This document shows positions 1 through 5,560 of a stretch of DNA of 8,762 nt, one piece after another. The stretch lies in contig CALEZE010000160.1 of assembly GCA_937928235.1 (NCBI GenBank), forward strand, positions 1-8,762, read 5' to 3'. This stretch comes from an uncultured bacterium (GTDB lineage Bacteria; Patescibacteriota; Microgenomatia; UBA8517). Made by a program: the position numbers and the translations under genes. Below the pieces are notes generated by a model. The model saw only the letters and a program-made list of their open reading frames with translations, made no database searches and was not told the DNA's origin. The number at the start of each line of letters is the position of its first letter. The first letter of the stretch is position 1.

Positions 1-352
1 TAGATGTCCTTGGTTCTACATCAGGAATAGTTAAAGTTGTTCCAGCTTCAAGCATATTTGGGTTTGAAAGGCTGTTTTCTTCAGCAATATCTACCCAGTT
101 GTAGCCAGAACCGTACTGAACTTCTGCAATATCCCACAAAGACTCACCCTCAGAAACTGTGTAGTCAACTGAGCCTTCACCACGAACCACTCGGGGTTGC
201 TCTGTAGCTTCACCAGGAACGGTGTCGCCTGCGTCTTGACCTCGGAAATAGTTAATGACTATAACACCCATTACAACGATCACCAGTGCACCTAGAAGCA
301 TGCTAATGGTTGACTCATGAAGTTTAAGAGTTCTTAGTATATTTCTTAGCAA
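1..352 (-). CDS. LysM-domain membrane protein (3' end cut by window edge)
   Basis: The visible 117 residues are a short basic N-terminus, one hydrophobic helix (about residues 18-35), a low-complexity acidic/Pro linker (38-62), and a LysM domain (63-110) with the typical YTVSEGESLWDIA opening and an ending like TLTIP. LysM domains bind GlcNAc-containing glycans such as peptidoglycan. With a cytoplasmic N-terminus, the domain would lie outside the membrane and tether the protein to the wall. I chose the TTG at 350-352 because an in-frame TGA lies three codons upstream and an AGGTGGTGA Shine-Dalgarno sits six bases before it. An ATG at codon 18 would cut into the membrane helix. The gene follows pyrH on the same strand but has its own promoter. 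The LysM call is firm; anything past the LysM domain lies outside the window. Confidence 0.85.
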   Translation of the reverse strand, partial: MLRNILRTLKLHESTISMLLGALVIVVMGVIVINYFRGQDAGDTVPGEATEQPRVVRGEGSVDYTVSEGESLWDIAEVQYGSGYNWVDIAEENSLSNPNMLEAGTTLTIPDVEPRTS

Positions 353-358
353 ATTTAA

Positions 359-367
359 TCACCACCT
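359..367 (-). promoter_or_regulatory. Shine-Dalgarno that fixes the TTG start of the LysM gene
   Basis: On the minus strand AGGTGGTGA differs from the AGGAGGTGA consensus at one base and ends six bases before the TTG at 352. It supports the TTG over the internal ATG. Confidence 0.65.
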
Positions 368-421
368 TTCCTTGTTGCTAAAAGAAGGACAGTTATCTTC
401 AAGCAAATTTTGTGATACCCA

Positions 422-450
422 TATTTAAATGAAGTAGGATTTGTTGTCAA
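422..450 (-). promoter_or_regulatory. Sigma70-type promoter for the LysM gene
   Basis: On the minus strand a perfect TTGACA (-35, 445-450) is followed after 17 bases by TAAATA (422-427). A register shifted one base gives TTAAAT with a 16-base spacer. The -35 is perfect and the -10 weak. Transcription would start near 415, giving a leader of about 60 bases that ends in a good Shine-Dalgarno. This makes the LysM gene separable from pyrH, whose stop lies about 75 bases upstream of the -35. Confidence 0.6.
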
Positions 451-525
451 GAGGCTGTGGCGGTGCTTTTTATGAAAGCGAGTATGAAAAGCTATGACTA
501 TTTTTCACAGCAAGCTTCACGGGTG

Positions 526-1245
526 TTAAGCAGACACTAGCGTGCCTATTTCTTTTCCTTTTAAAATATCTCCCATTTTCTCTAAGTGTTTTATATTAAA
601 AACCACAACGGGCATGTTTTGGCGTTTACAAAGTGCAAAAGCAGTTGCATCCATGACACCCAAATTCTTTTCAATGGCTTCCTGGTAAGAAACTTTCTTG
701 AGTAGCTTGGCTTCTGGGTTTTTATCAGGATCGTCAGAAAATACCCCGTCTACATCTGTAGCCTTGAGAATAACATCACAATCCGTTTCCAGGGCCCTAA
801 GCGCCGCCCCCGAATCTGTGGTGAAGTAGGGGCTGCCCACCCCTGCTGTGAAAATGACAATACGCCCTTTTTCCAAGTGTCTTATGGCGCGGCGTCTTAT
901 ATAAGGCTCTGCAACAGCCTTAATTTCAAAAGCAGTAAGCATTCTTGTTGGTGCTCCTAGTCTCTCCAGTGCTTCTTGCAAGGCCATCCCGTTTATTACA
1001 GTAGCCAGCATTCCCATATAGTCAGCCGTGGTTTCATCCACTTCGCTATCTCTTTCACGGCCCCTAAATATGTTTCCACCACCCACAACTACCGCAATTT
1101 CAGCCCTTGTGTCTTTGTGGATTTTGATGAGCTTTTTAGCAATATCCTCAAAAGCTTTGAAGTTTATCCCTTTTCCATCTGCGGAACCAAAAAGCTGGCC
1201 AGTTAACTTTAGAAGAACTCGTTTGTATTTGAGGTTGTTTTTCAA
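526..1245 (-). CDS. pyrH: UMP kinase
   Basis: Cytoplasmic bacterial UMP kinase of the amino acid kinase fold. It phosphorylates UMP to UDP with ATP in pyrimidine nucleotide synthesis. The 239 residues match the family length. Landmarks are the N-terminal nucleotide-binding KLTGQ (13-17), GGGNIFRG (55-62), TADYMGMLATVING (73-86), GVGSPYFTTDSGAALR (135-150), VDGVFSDDP (165-173) and LGVMDATAFALC (195-206). The usual KLSGE is KLTGQ here, a mild departure. The start is TTG at 1245: an in-frame TAG lies five codons upstream, no other start is near, and no Shine-Dalgarno is visible. A strong promoter sits so close that the mRNA should be nearly leaderless. The usual neighbours rpsB, tsf and frr are not next to it in this window. 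The functional call is very secure. Confidence 0.97.
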   Translation of the reverse strand: MKNNLKYKRVLLKLTGQLFGSADGKGINFKAFEDIAKKLIKIHKDTRAEIAVVVGGGNIFRGRERDSEVDETTADYMGMLATVINGMALQEALERLGAPTRMLTAFEIKAVAEPYIRRRAIRHLEKGRIVIFTAGVGSPYFTTDSGAALRALETDCDVILKATDVDGVFSDDPDKNPEAKLLKKVSYQEAIEKNLGVMDATAFALCKRQNMPVVVFNIKHLEKMGDILKGKEIGTLVSA

Positions 1246-1254
1246 CTCTAGATG

Positions 1255-1283
1255 ATTCTAACAAACCGGCTCTGCTATATCAA
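1255..1283 (-). promoter_or_regulatory. Promoter of pyrH giving a near-leaderless transcript
   Basis: On the minus strand TTGATA (1278-1283, 5/6) and TAGAAT (1255-1260, 5/6) are separated by exactly 17 bases. The usual start point, about seven bases past the -10, falls near 1248, leaving only about three bases before the TTG. The element lies in the 69-base gap shared with the divergent 1315 gene. Confidence 0.65.
1273..1281 (+). promoter_or_regulatory. Possible extended -10 for the copper-protein operon
   Basis: TGCTATATC resembles an extended -10 (TGnTATAAT) with no convincing -35. It overlaps the pyrH -35 on the other strand. A rival reading is TTGCGC (1287-1292) with TACCAT (1311-1316), 17 bases apart, which would make a GTG at 1324 leaderless. 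Neither is strong. Confidence 0.28.
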
Positions 1284-1314
1284 AGGTTGCGCATGAGGTA
1301 TTAGTGCGGGTACC

Positions 1315-1863
1315 ATGGTTGTTGTGATTAGGCGAAGTAGGTTGAAACTCGGAAAGATAGCGCTTGCCTTTGTAATTGCAATTTTCTTTTCGCTTCAAGC
1401 GAAAGTGGCAAGTGCACACATCTTAAAAACAGATGGTTCTATCAGCATGAACCTCCATATCGAACCGGACCATAGCCCAATAGCTGGGGAAACTGCGTAT
1501 ATGTTTTTGTCATTTAATGACACAGACGGGAAATTCCTGTTAGAAAACTGTGTATGTGTTTTTAAGGTTTATGAGGGTAATGAAGAAATAGAAAGTAAAG
1601 AGTTCGATTTGGAGTTGGTCGAATATGTTTTTCCCGAAATAAATATATACAAGATAGTTTTTGAAGGGACCCCAAAGGAGGGAGAGGATTTTCAGTCGTT
1701 TAGTCTCGAATACAATGTTCGGGTGGAAAGAACTTCCGAGAAAGTCCAAACAGAAACCTCGGACGACCCATCATATGTTTATGGTGTGATAGTTTTGGTA
1801 ATCGCTGGTAGTTTGATATATAAATATAAGCTAGTTAAAAGGAGAGGGGGTGATAAGAATTGA
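1315..1863 (+). CDS. Exported anchored protein with N-terminal His, partner of YcnI-like protein
   Basis: I see a basic N-terminus, a hydrophobic signal segment (about 14-28) and a VASA|H cleavage site that would leave His35 first in the mature protein. A beta-rich domain of about 110 residues follows, then one C-terminal helix (155-168) and a basic tail (KYKLVKRRGGDK), so most of the protein faces outside. Possible metal ligands are His35, His48, His53, Cys79 and Cys81. The segment around IEPDHSPIAGE followed by a C-x-C strand recalls YtkA/FixH-like beta-sandwich domains, but I do not recognise the family with certainty. It overlaps the YcnI-like gene by four bases, implying translational coupling and a shared role, probably extracytoplasmic copper handling (inference). 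The start could be ATG 1315 or GTG 1324; both keep the signal peptide. Confidence 0.8.
   Translation: MVVVIRRSRLKLGKIALAFVIAIFFSLQAKVASAHILKTDGSISMNLHIEPDHSPIAGETAYMFLSFNDTDGKFLLENCVCVFKVYEGNEEIESKEFDLELVEYVFPEINIYKIVFEGTPKEGEDFQSFSLEYNVRVERTSEKVQTETSDDPSYVYGVIVLVIAGSLIYKYKLVKRRGGDKN
1846..1854 (+). promoter_or_regulatory. Shine-Dalgarno for the TTG start of the YcnI-like gene
   Basis: GGGGGTGAT, one base off the GGAGGTGAT core, lies inside the end of the upstream gene, five bases before TTG 1860. It decides the overlapping TTG start. Confidence 0.65.
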
Positions 1864-2501
1864 TAAATAAATTAGGCGTATTGTTTACTTCACTGTTTGT
1901 TTTCTTTTTTGTGCGTGTGGGTGATGCAAATGCCCATGTAACAGTACGACCCGCTGAGGTTGGCGTGGGTTCGTTCACAACATTTACCGTAGGTGTGCCA
2001 AACGAAAGAGATGAAGATAGCACCATCATGGTAAGACTTGTTCTTCCAGAGGGACTAAACCATGTCAGCCCGCTTGTTAAGCCAGGTTGGACTTTGGAGA
2101 TAGTTAGGGGAGAAGAAAACATGGATACAGAGTCGATGGAGGAAGGTGGACATGACGAGGCACCCGTTACAGAACTTGTTTGGAAAGGTGGCTCGGTACC
2201 TCCAGGCTTCAAGGAAGAGTTTGGTTTTAGCGCTCAAGCTCCGGTGGAAGTGGGAGCTATTAAATGGAATGCGTACCAAACCTATTCTGACGGATCTGTT
2301 GTAGCGTGGGACAGAGAAAGGGATCCAGAACAAGATGACTTTTCAGAATTTGGTCCTTATTCGCAAACAGAAGTCGTTAACGACCTTGTAGCATCAGATA
2401 CAGAAGGCGCTGAAGGTAAAGACAACACACGAATGCTAAGTATTGTCGCTATATTTCTTTCAGTTGCAGCGATAGGACTAAGCCTTACTAAAAGACAGTA
2501 A
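1860..2501 (+). CDS. YcnI-like (DUF1775) copper-binding membrane-anchored protein
   Basis: The signal peptide (1-25) ends in ANA|H, so His26 becomes the mature N-terminus. A DUF1775 beta-sandwich begins HVTVRPAEVGVGSFTTFTV and runs to about 165, with LVLPEGL (61-66), WKGGSVPPG (108-116) and VVAWDRERDP (147-156). A C-terminal helix (192-209) anchors it. In Bacillus YcnI this fold binds copper through the N-terminal histidine with a nearby acidic residue and Trp. Here His26, an early acid and Trp150 are candidates by position. Residues 85-100 form an insert rich in Glu, Met and His that may add metal ligands. The start is TTG 1860, set by the Shine-Dalgarno and the four-base overlap with the preceding gene. 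No ycnJ/copCD-like pump lies in the window. The family call is firm; copper binding is inferred from the family. Confidence 0.9.
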   Translation: MINKLGVLFTSLFVFFFVRVGDANAHVTVRPAEVGVGSFTTFTVGVPNERDEDSTIMVRLVLPEGLNHVSPLVKPGWTLEIVRGEENMDTESMEEGGHDEAPVTELVWKGGSVPPGFKEEFGFSAQAPVEVGAIKWNAYQTYSDGSVVAWDRERDPEQDDFSEFGPYSQTEVVNDLVASDTEGAEGKDNTRMLSIVAIFLSVAAIGLSLTKRQ

Positions 2502-2522
2502 AGTTTTTAGTAAACTATTCAG

Positions 2523-2553
2523 AAAGAGCTCTCGTTTTTGGGAGCTCTTTTTT
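2523..2553 (+). terminator. Rho-independent terminator of the 1315-2501 operon
   Basis: The 11-pair stem (2523-2533 with 2540-2550, one G-U pair) encloses the six-base loop GTTTTT and runs into six T (2548-2553). It lies 22 bases past the YcnI-like stop. Confidence 0.92.
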
Positions 2554-2583
2554 GCTAAAGAAAGACTAAGAGAAAACTAGCCC

Positions 2584-2610
2584 TTGTGCCAAGCAAGCGA
2601 GTTTTATAGT
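2584..2610 (+). promoter_or_regulatory. Promoter of the FKBP gene, very short leader
   Basis: TATAGT (2605-2610, 5/6) sits 11 bases before the ATG. TTGTGC (2584-2589) is a possible -35, but the 15-base spacer is short. Transcription would begin near 2617, leaving about five leader bases and no Shine-Dalgarno. Confidence 0.42.
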
Positions 2611-2621
2611 ATCTAAAAAGA

Positions 2622-3089
2622 ATGAAACCAAAACTTCCATGGATAATACTTCTTGTAGTAGTTGGGCTATTTCTTCTGGGAGCGTACTTCCAAGGAGAAG
2701 TCGTGGAAGAACAAGAAAATGTTGGTGATGATGTTACAATAACTGAAGACACTGAAATGACAGGAAACGAATTAACAGTTGAAGACTTGGAAGTTGGCTC
2801 CGGTGAGGAAGCAACAGCAGGCAAAAGAGTAACCGTTCACTACACAGGAACTCTTACAAACGGAACCAAATTTGATAGTTCCCACGACCGTGGAGTTCCT
2901 TTTACATTCAACCTTGGTGCAGGAGAGGTAATTAAAGGTTGGGATTTGGGTGTCGCTGGGATGAAGGTTGGGGGCAAAAGAAAACTAACAATTCCTTCTG
3001 AACTTGCTTATGGCGAACGAGGTGCGGGAGCTGATATTCCTCCAGGGGCAACCCTGATCTTCGAAGTAGAACTTCTTGAAGTTAATTAA
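2622..3089 (+). CDS. Membrane-anchored FKBP-type peptidyl-prolyl isomerase
   Basis: Catalyses cis-trans isomerisation of prolyl bonds, probably helping exported proteins fold. A positively charged N-terminus and one helix (6-23) anchor it. An acidic linker (25-60) leads to a complete FKBP domain (about 62-155) on the outer face. The pocket residues are all visible: Tyr74 (VHYTGTL), Asp85 (KFDSS), Arg90, the FTF pair (94-96), Val103-Ile104, Trp107 (GEVIKGWD) and Tyr130 (AYGERG), with the GADIPPGATLIFEVELL ending. It should therefore be active. No lipobox cysteine is present, so the anchor is a helix and not a lipid. It stands alone between a terminator and a convergent gene. It could serve the neighbouring exported copper-type proteins, but nothing shows this directly. 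Confidence 0.95.
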   Translation: MKPKLPWIILLVVVGLFLLGAYFQGEVVEEQENVGDDVTITEDTEMTGNELTVEDLEVGSGEEATAGKRVTVHYTGTLTNGTKFDSSHDRGVPFTFNLGAGEVIKGWDLGVAGMKVGGKRKLTIPSELAYGERGAGADIPPGATLIFEVELLEVN

Positions 3090-3178
3090 ATTTTTAGGTG
3101 AAGCGGTGTTTTTAAAGAGCTAGCTATTGCTAGTTCCCAAGGATAAAAAAACACCAAAAAGACCTTGTTGTTGGACAA
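3086..3178 (-). CDS. Possible 30-residue small protein after the 3195 gene
   Basis: Seventeen bases past the stop of the large membrane protein a TTG (3178) opens a 30-codon frame ending in TAA at 3086. The predicted peptide starts MSNNKVFLVFFYPWELAIAS and has one weakly hydrophobic stretch. The reason to list it is its GAAGGAGG Shine-Dalgarno (3183-3190), four bases before TTG, the same spacing as the upstream gene. It overlaps the convergent FKBP stop by a few bases and spans the inverted repeat at 3105-3155, so it may instead be the remnant of a deleted downstream gene. I recognise no family. Confidence 0.28.
   Translation of the reverse strand: MSNNKVFLVFFYPWELAIASSLKTPLHLKI
3105..3155. 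repeat. Nested inverted repeat between convergent genes
   Basis: Outer arms GGTGTTTTT (3105-3113) and AAAAACACC (3147-3155) pair perfectly over nine bases. Inside them GAGCTAGC (3117-3124) pairs with GCTAGTTC (3129-3136) around a TATT loop with one G-U pair. It sits between the FKBP gene and the convergent 3195 gene. Neither strand has a T-run after the outer arm, so it is not a standard intrinsic terminator, although it may help to end transcription from both sides. Confidence 0.6.
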
Positions 3179-3194
3179 AATTCCTCCTTCTATT

Positions 3195-4070
3195 TCACGG
3201 TACACGCTTATCCTGCCAGACAGAAACGTATTGAAACAGAGCCCAAATACCGCTGATGATCAGTGCCCAGGTTACTGTACGAACGGTTAAGCTGAAAACA
3301 TAACCATCTACAGAGTTTGGGAATTGACCAAACAGTACCAGGCAAGCTCCAACCAAGATGCCGCTGATCCAGTATGTCATAAAGACGGTTCCAGTACCGG
3401 ATGGCATCTGCACCATTATCCCAAAGAGAGGGGCAACTAACGCCAGCTGAACAAGCCACAACGAAACCATAAGTTGTATGGTCTGCTCCAGGTTGAAACC
3501 AAAGCGCAGCATGGCTACCAAGCCGGCAAAGAAAGCCAGCAGCCCCGCTGCCGGTTGTAGGTCAAAGCAGGCAGCGTAAAAGTTACTGAACGCACGGCCA
3601 ATTCTCGACCTATTTTCCAAGATCCAGTCAGCGATTTCGACAAACCACATAACCAGAATTAGCAAAAGGCTAACGCCCATTGCTAAGCCGAAGATTACCG
3701 TGACGAGATTTCCTGGCTCCATGACACTGAATGTTTCCTCGTGAACGGTTGTATTCAGCAAGCCAGAGGCAACTAGAGCTAGAGCATATAAGGCAAGTAA
3801 GGTGCCGGCAAGGCCCCGACTGATTATCCAGTAGTTGTTTGCGCTATCTGGCATTTCGTCGAAGGCGCTTGCAGCCACTACAGGTATTGCCGTGGCAACC
3901 TCGATAAGCTTGAAAAGGATAGCCATAGGTACGGCTTTTTCCAAGTCACCGCTGTAGATAATGAGGCCGCAGACAAGAGCAAACCTGAAAACAGGGAGCT
4001 CGCCTTTACCCAGCGCGTACCGGAATACCGCTGTCAACATTTTGTCCAAGGTGCTAAAAAAGCCGTTCAT
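3195..4070 (-). CDS. Unrecognised multi-pass membrane protein, GC-rich
   Basis: A 291-residue protein made mostly of hydrophobic segments. I count about seven or eight helices (roughly 28-40, 46-66, 84-104, 122-146, 174-190, 200-221, 228-248, 260-281) joined by short loops, with an acidic/basic loop at 145-160 (EIADWILENRSR). I recognise no family motif, catalytic residues or transporter signature, and assign no function. ATG 4070 is chosen over an in-frame ATG at 4097 because AAAGGAGG lies four bases before it and the 4097 start would place that site inside the gene. Base composition differs from its surroundings: my hand count gives 58% GC at 3541-3600 against 33% at 1501-1560. With its consensus promoter and strong Shine-Dalgarno, it may have arrived by transfer (inference). 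Confidence 0.85.
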   Translation of the reverse strand: MNGFFSTLDKMLTAVFRYALGKGELPVFRFALVCGLIIYSGDLEKAVPMAILFKLIEVATAIPVVAASAFDEMPDSANNYWIISRGLAGTLLALYALALVASGLLNTTVHEETFSVMEPGNLVTVIFGLAMGVSLLLILVMWFVEIADWILENRSRIGRAFSNFYAACFDLQPAAGLLAFFAGLVAMLRFGFNLEQTIQLMVSLWLVQLALVAPLFGIMVQMPSGTGTVFMTYWISGILVGACLVLFGQFPNSVDGYVFSLTVRTVTWALIISGIWALFQYVSVWQDKRVP

Positions 4071-4074
4071 GATA

Positions 4075-4082
4075 CCTCCTTT
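4075..4082 (-). promoter_or_regulatory. Strong Shine-Dalgarno that sets the 4070 start
   Basis: AAAGGAGG on the minus strand ends four bases before ATG 4070. It excludes the longer ORF reading that begins at 4097. Confidence 0.85.
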
Positions 4083-4098
4083 GGTAGAGAACGACATT

Positions 4099-4112
4099 CG
4101 GGATTATTCCCG
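4099..4112 (-). repeat. Hairpin at the 5' end of the 4070 transcript
   Basis: CGGGA and TCCCG arms, five pairs with a four-base loop. The predicted transcription start (near 4111) falls at its edge, so the mRNA would begin with this stem. It could stabilise the 5' end or serve as an operator. Confidence 0.5.
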
Positions 4113-4117
4113 CGTGA

Positions 4118-4147
4118 ATTATACAATAAATAGAAGAGTATTTACAA
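4118..4147 (-). promoter_or_regulatory. Promoter of the 4070 membrane-protein gene
   Basis: Perfect TATAAT (4118-4123) with TTGTAA (4142-4147, 4/6) 18 bases upstream, on the minus strand. The leader would be about 40 bases and contains a hairpin and a strong Shine-Dalgarno, unlike the leaderless genes around it. Confidence 0.6.
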
Positions 4148-4162
4148 AATATAGGGTGTTTT

Positions 4163-4861
4163 TTAGCCGAAGAAATTAAAAACCGTGAAGACAGAAAACC
4201 CTCCGTAGAAAAGAAAAGCCAGGAATACAAAAACAAACCTAAACGGAGATGGCCGAGTACCTTTTGGCAACAAAGTTGAGTTTAGCCAAAGCACAAGGCC
4301 TGTATAGATAAACATAGAAATTGCATTAAGTACTGCTCCCAAGGTGACCAAGGCTAGTGGTTCTGTGAAACCGGAGGCAAGTATAAGCATTCCGGCGATT
4401 AACTGTGCCCACAGAAAAACATAAAAGTATTTGGCGATATTGCCAATTTTAAATTTTTCTTGATTCATAATAACGCGGTTTTCGGCCGCTATTTTGGAAT
4501 TACTCCCGTAAACACTAAACTGAGTTCTGAAAAGCATGATTCCCACCATTACCAGGAAGAATCTTCCAAAGTAAGGTGAAGTTTTTTGAGCTATTGCGGT
4601 TGCCTCTCCTATTACAAAGTTAATACTGGTTTCCACCCCGGGGTTTCCGTAAACAGTGGTGAAAGCAAGAAGGGAAAGCATGAGCATGGTGAAGGCCCCC
4701 GTTAGCCAAAAAACAAGACCATGTTCGATGTTTATCCTTTTCCACCAGGTTCTGAAGCGAAGCATGTTTTCTTTTGTGGTTTCAAAAGTCGTTCCCTCAA
4801 GAGCGACATTTTCTTTTATGCCTTTTAAGATATTGGTAATACGGCCAGAAAATGCACCCAT
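4163..4861 (-). CDS. Nramp-like transporter, C-terminal part (helices 7-11)
   Basis: This frame is in phase with the N-terminal half. Open sequence begins right after TGA 5021, but the first ordinary start codon is the ATG at 4861, 53 codons later. A protein begun there would lack helix 6 and its AGAGGN motif. The 232 residues contain about five helices (48-72, 98-118, 145-163, 168-196, 208-230 of this part). No Shine-Dalgarno or promoter is visible at 4861, so independent expression is doubtful. I read it as the rest of the interrupted gene. Confidence 0.6.
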   Translation of the reverse strand: MGAFSGRITNILKGIKENVALEGTTFETTKENMLRFRTWWKRINIEHGLVFWLTGAFTMLMLSLLAFTTVYGNPGVETSINFVIGEATAIAQKTSPYFGRFFLVMVGIMLFRTQFSVYGSNSKIAAENRVIMNQEKFKIGNIAKYFYVFLWAQLIAGMLILASGFTEPLALVTLGAVLNAISMFIYTGLVLWLNSTLLPKGTRPSPFRFVFVFLAFLFYGGFSVFTVFNFFG

Positions 4862-5020
4862 TCCGTAGCCCTTCTCTTTTACATAAAGGCTCTGTGCAAG
4901 GTTGAGGTTTCCTCCTGCTCCAGCATAGGCAAGAGCTGCTAGAAAGGTTGCAAAAGGTAAGCCCTCTGCGATAAACCTAAAGCCTTCCCCAAAACCGGCA
5001 ACAGCACGGACGAGTTGTAA

Positions 5021-5023
5021 TCA
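5021..5023 (-). other. In-frame TGA inside the transporter gene
   Basis: The codon lies between ATAND and LQLVRAVAGFGEG. A Trp codon (TGG) is one transition away and would suit a loop before helix 6, though I cannot align homologues here. TGA ends other genes in the window (1861, 3195, 5762), so the genetic code is standard in this respect. Confidence 0.9.
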
Positions 5024-5560
5024 ATCATTCGCTGTTGCGAAATAAATCGCAAGACCGATGGTGAAAGGAACGCCAACCAGAATAATTGTTTTTTGGAAAC
5101 TTTCCTGTGTTTTGTAGACCACAGACCCCAGGCTATAAATTCCACCTAAAACAAGCAGAAGAAAAATTCCCGTGAGAGATGAGTAGGGGAGGCCAGCCGC
5201 CTTCGCAAAGACCGTGGCACTAGCCGCCATAATCCCCGGCCACATCCAGGGGATAAGTGTAGTTAAGATAAACCAAATGGGGGCAAGTCTACCAAATTTT
5301 CTGGTTAAACCCACAAAGATACTTTCTCCTGTTACAAGGGAATATCTTTCTATTTCCATATTAATGAAGAATTGGAATGTGATACCAAGAAGGGCGGCCC
5401 AAATGATACCCAAGCCAAAATTGCTTGTAAGGTATGGCCAAAGGATGAGCTCCCCACTTCCAAGCCCAACACCAAGAACAATAAAACTGGGGCCAATAAG
5501 CTTTCTTAAAGGTAAGGGTTTAGGTAAGTCCTTTTTCTTTAGTGGGGCGAGTTTACTCAT
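5021..5560 (-). CDS. Nramp-like transporter, N-terminal half (helices 1-5)
   Basis: As written, translation from ATG 5560 stops at TGA 5021 after 179 residues. The product has a Lys/Pro-rich cytoplasmic N-terminus (1-20) and five predicted helices (about 22-45, 50-70, 94-120, 126-148, 158-176), ending FATAND. In a LeuT-fold protein this is exactly the first structural repeat and would not form a working transporter alone unless paired with the second half. See the full-length entry for the joined reading. Confidence 0.7.
   Translation of the reverse strand: MSKLAPLKKKDLPKPLPLRKLIGPSFIVLGVGLGSGELILWPYLTSNFGLGIIWAALLGITFQFFINMEIERYSLVTGESIFVGLTRKFGRLAPIWFILTTLIPWMWPGIMAASATVFAKAAGLPYSSLTGIFLLLVLGGIYSLGSVVYKTQESFQKTIILVGVPFTIGLAIYFATAND

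Larger units (their letters stand above)
4163..5560 (-). pseudogene. Nramp-like transporter gene interrupted by one in-frame TGA
   Basis: From ATG 5560 to the TAA at 4163 the reading frame is continuous for 465 codons apart from TGA at codon 180 (5021-5023). No frameshift is needed. The joined product has about 11 helices, the size and layout of Nramp-family LeuT-fold transporters, with the break just after helix 5, between the two five-helix repeats. Canonical Nramp metal ligands are absent: helix 1 reads GVGLGSGE (30-37) where DPGN is expected, and helix 6 reads AGAGGNLN (213-220) where MPHN is expected. It may therefore carry another substrate or use another metal site. The ATG at 5560 overlaps the stop of a small upstream gene by eight bases (ATGAGTAA) and has no Shine-Dalgarno, so translation is probably coupled. 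A longer TTG start (5599) is unlikely because it lies inside that small gene. The gene may be a true nonsense allele, a read-through gene or an assembly error. Confidence 0.75.

Noticed and set aside
976..1255. Plus-strand frames opposite pyrH
   Set aside because: Antisense shadows of a strongly conserved gene, with low-complexity Ser/Phe-rich translations.
4071..4097. Start of the large membrane protein at ATG 4097
   Set aside because: A consensus Shine-Dalgarno (4075-4082) lies between this ATG and the ATG at 4070 and points to the latter.
5021..5023. Genome-wide reassignment of UGA (to Gly or Trp), as in some Patescibacteria
   Set aside because: Only one in-frame TGA occurs in the whole window. 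TGA ends the genes at 1861, 3195 and 5762 in sensible places, and Trp is written TGG throughout.
4939..5145. 68-codon minus-strand frame across the TGA
   Set aside because: It is out of phase with the transporter and has no coding character. It does not bridge the break, so a frameshift is not the explanation.
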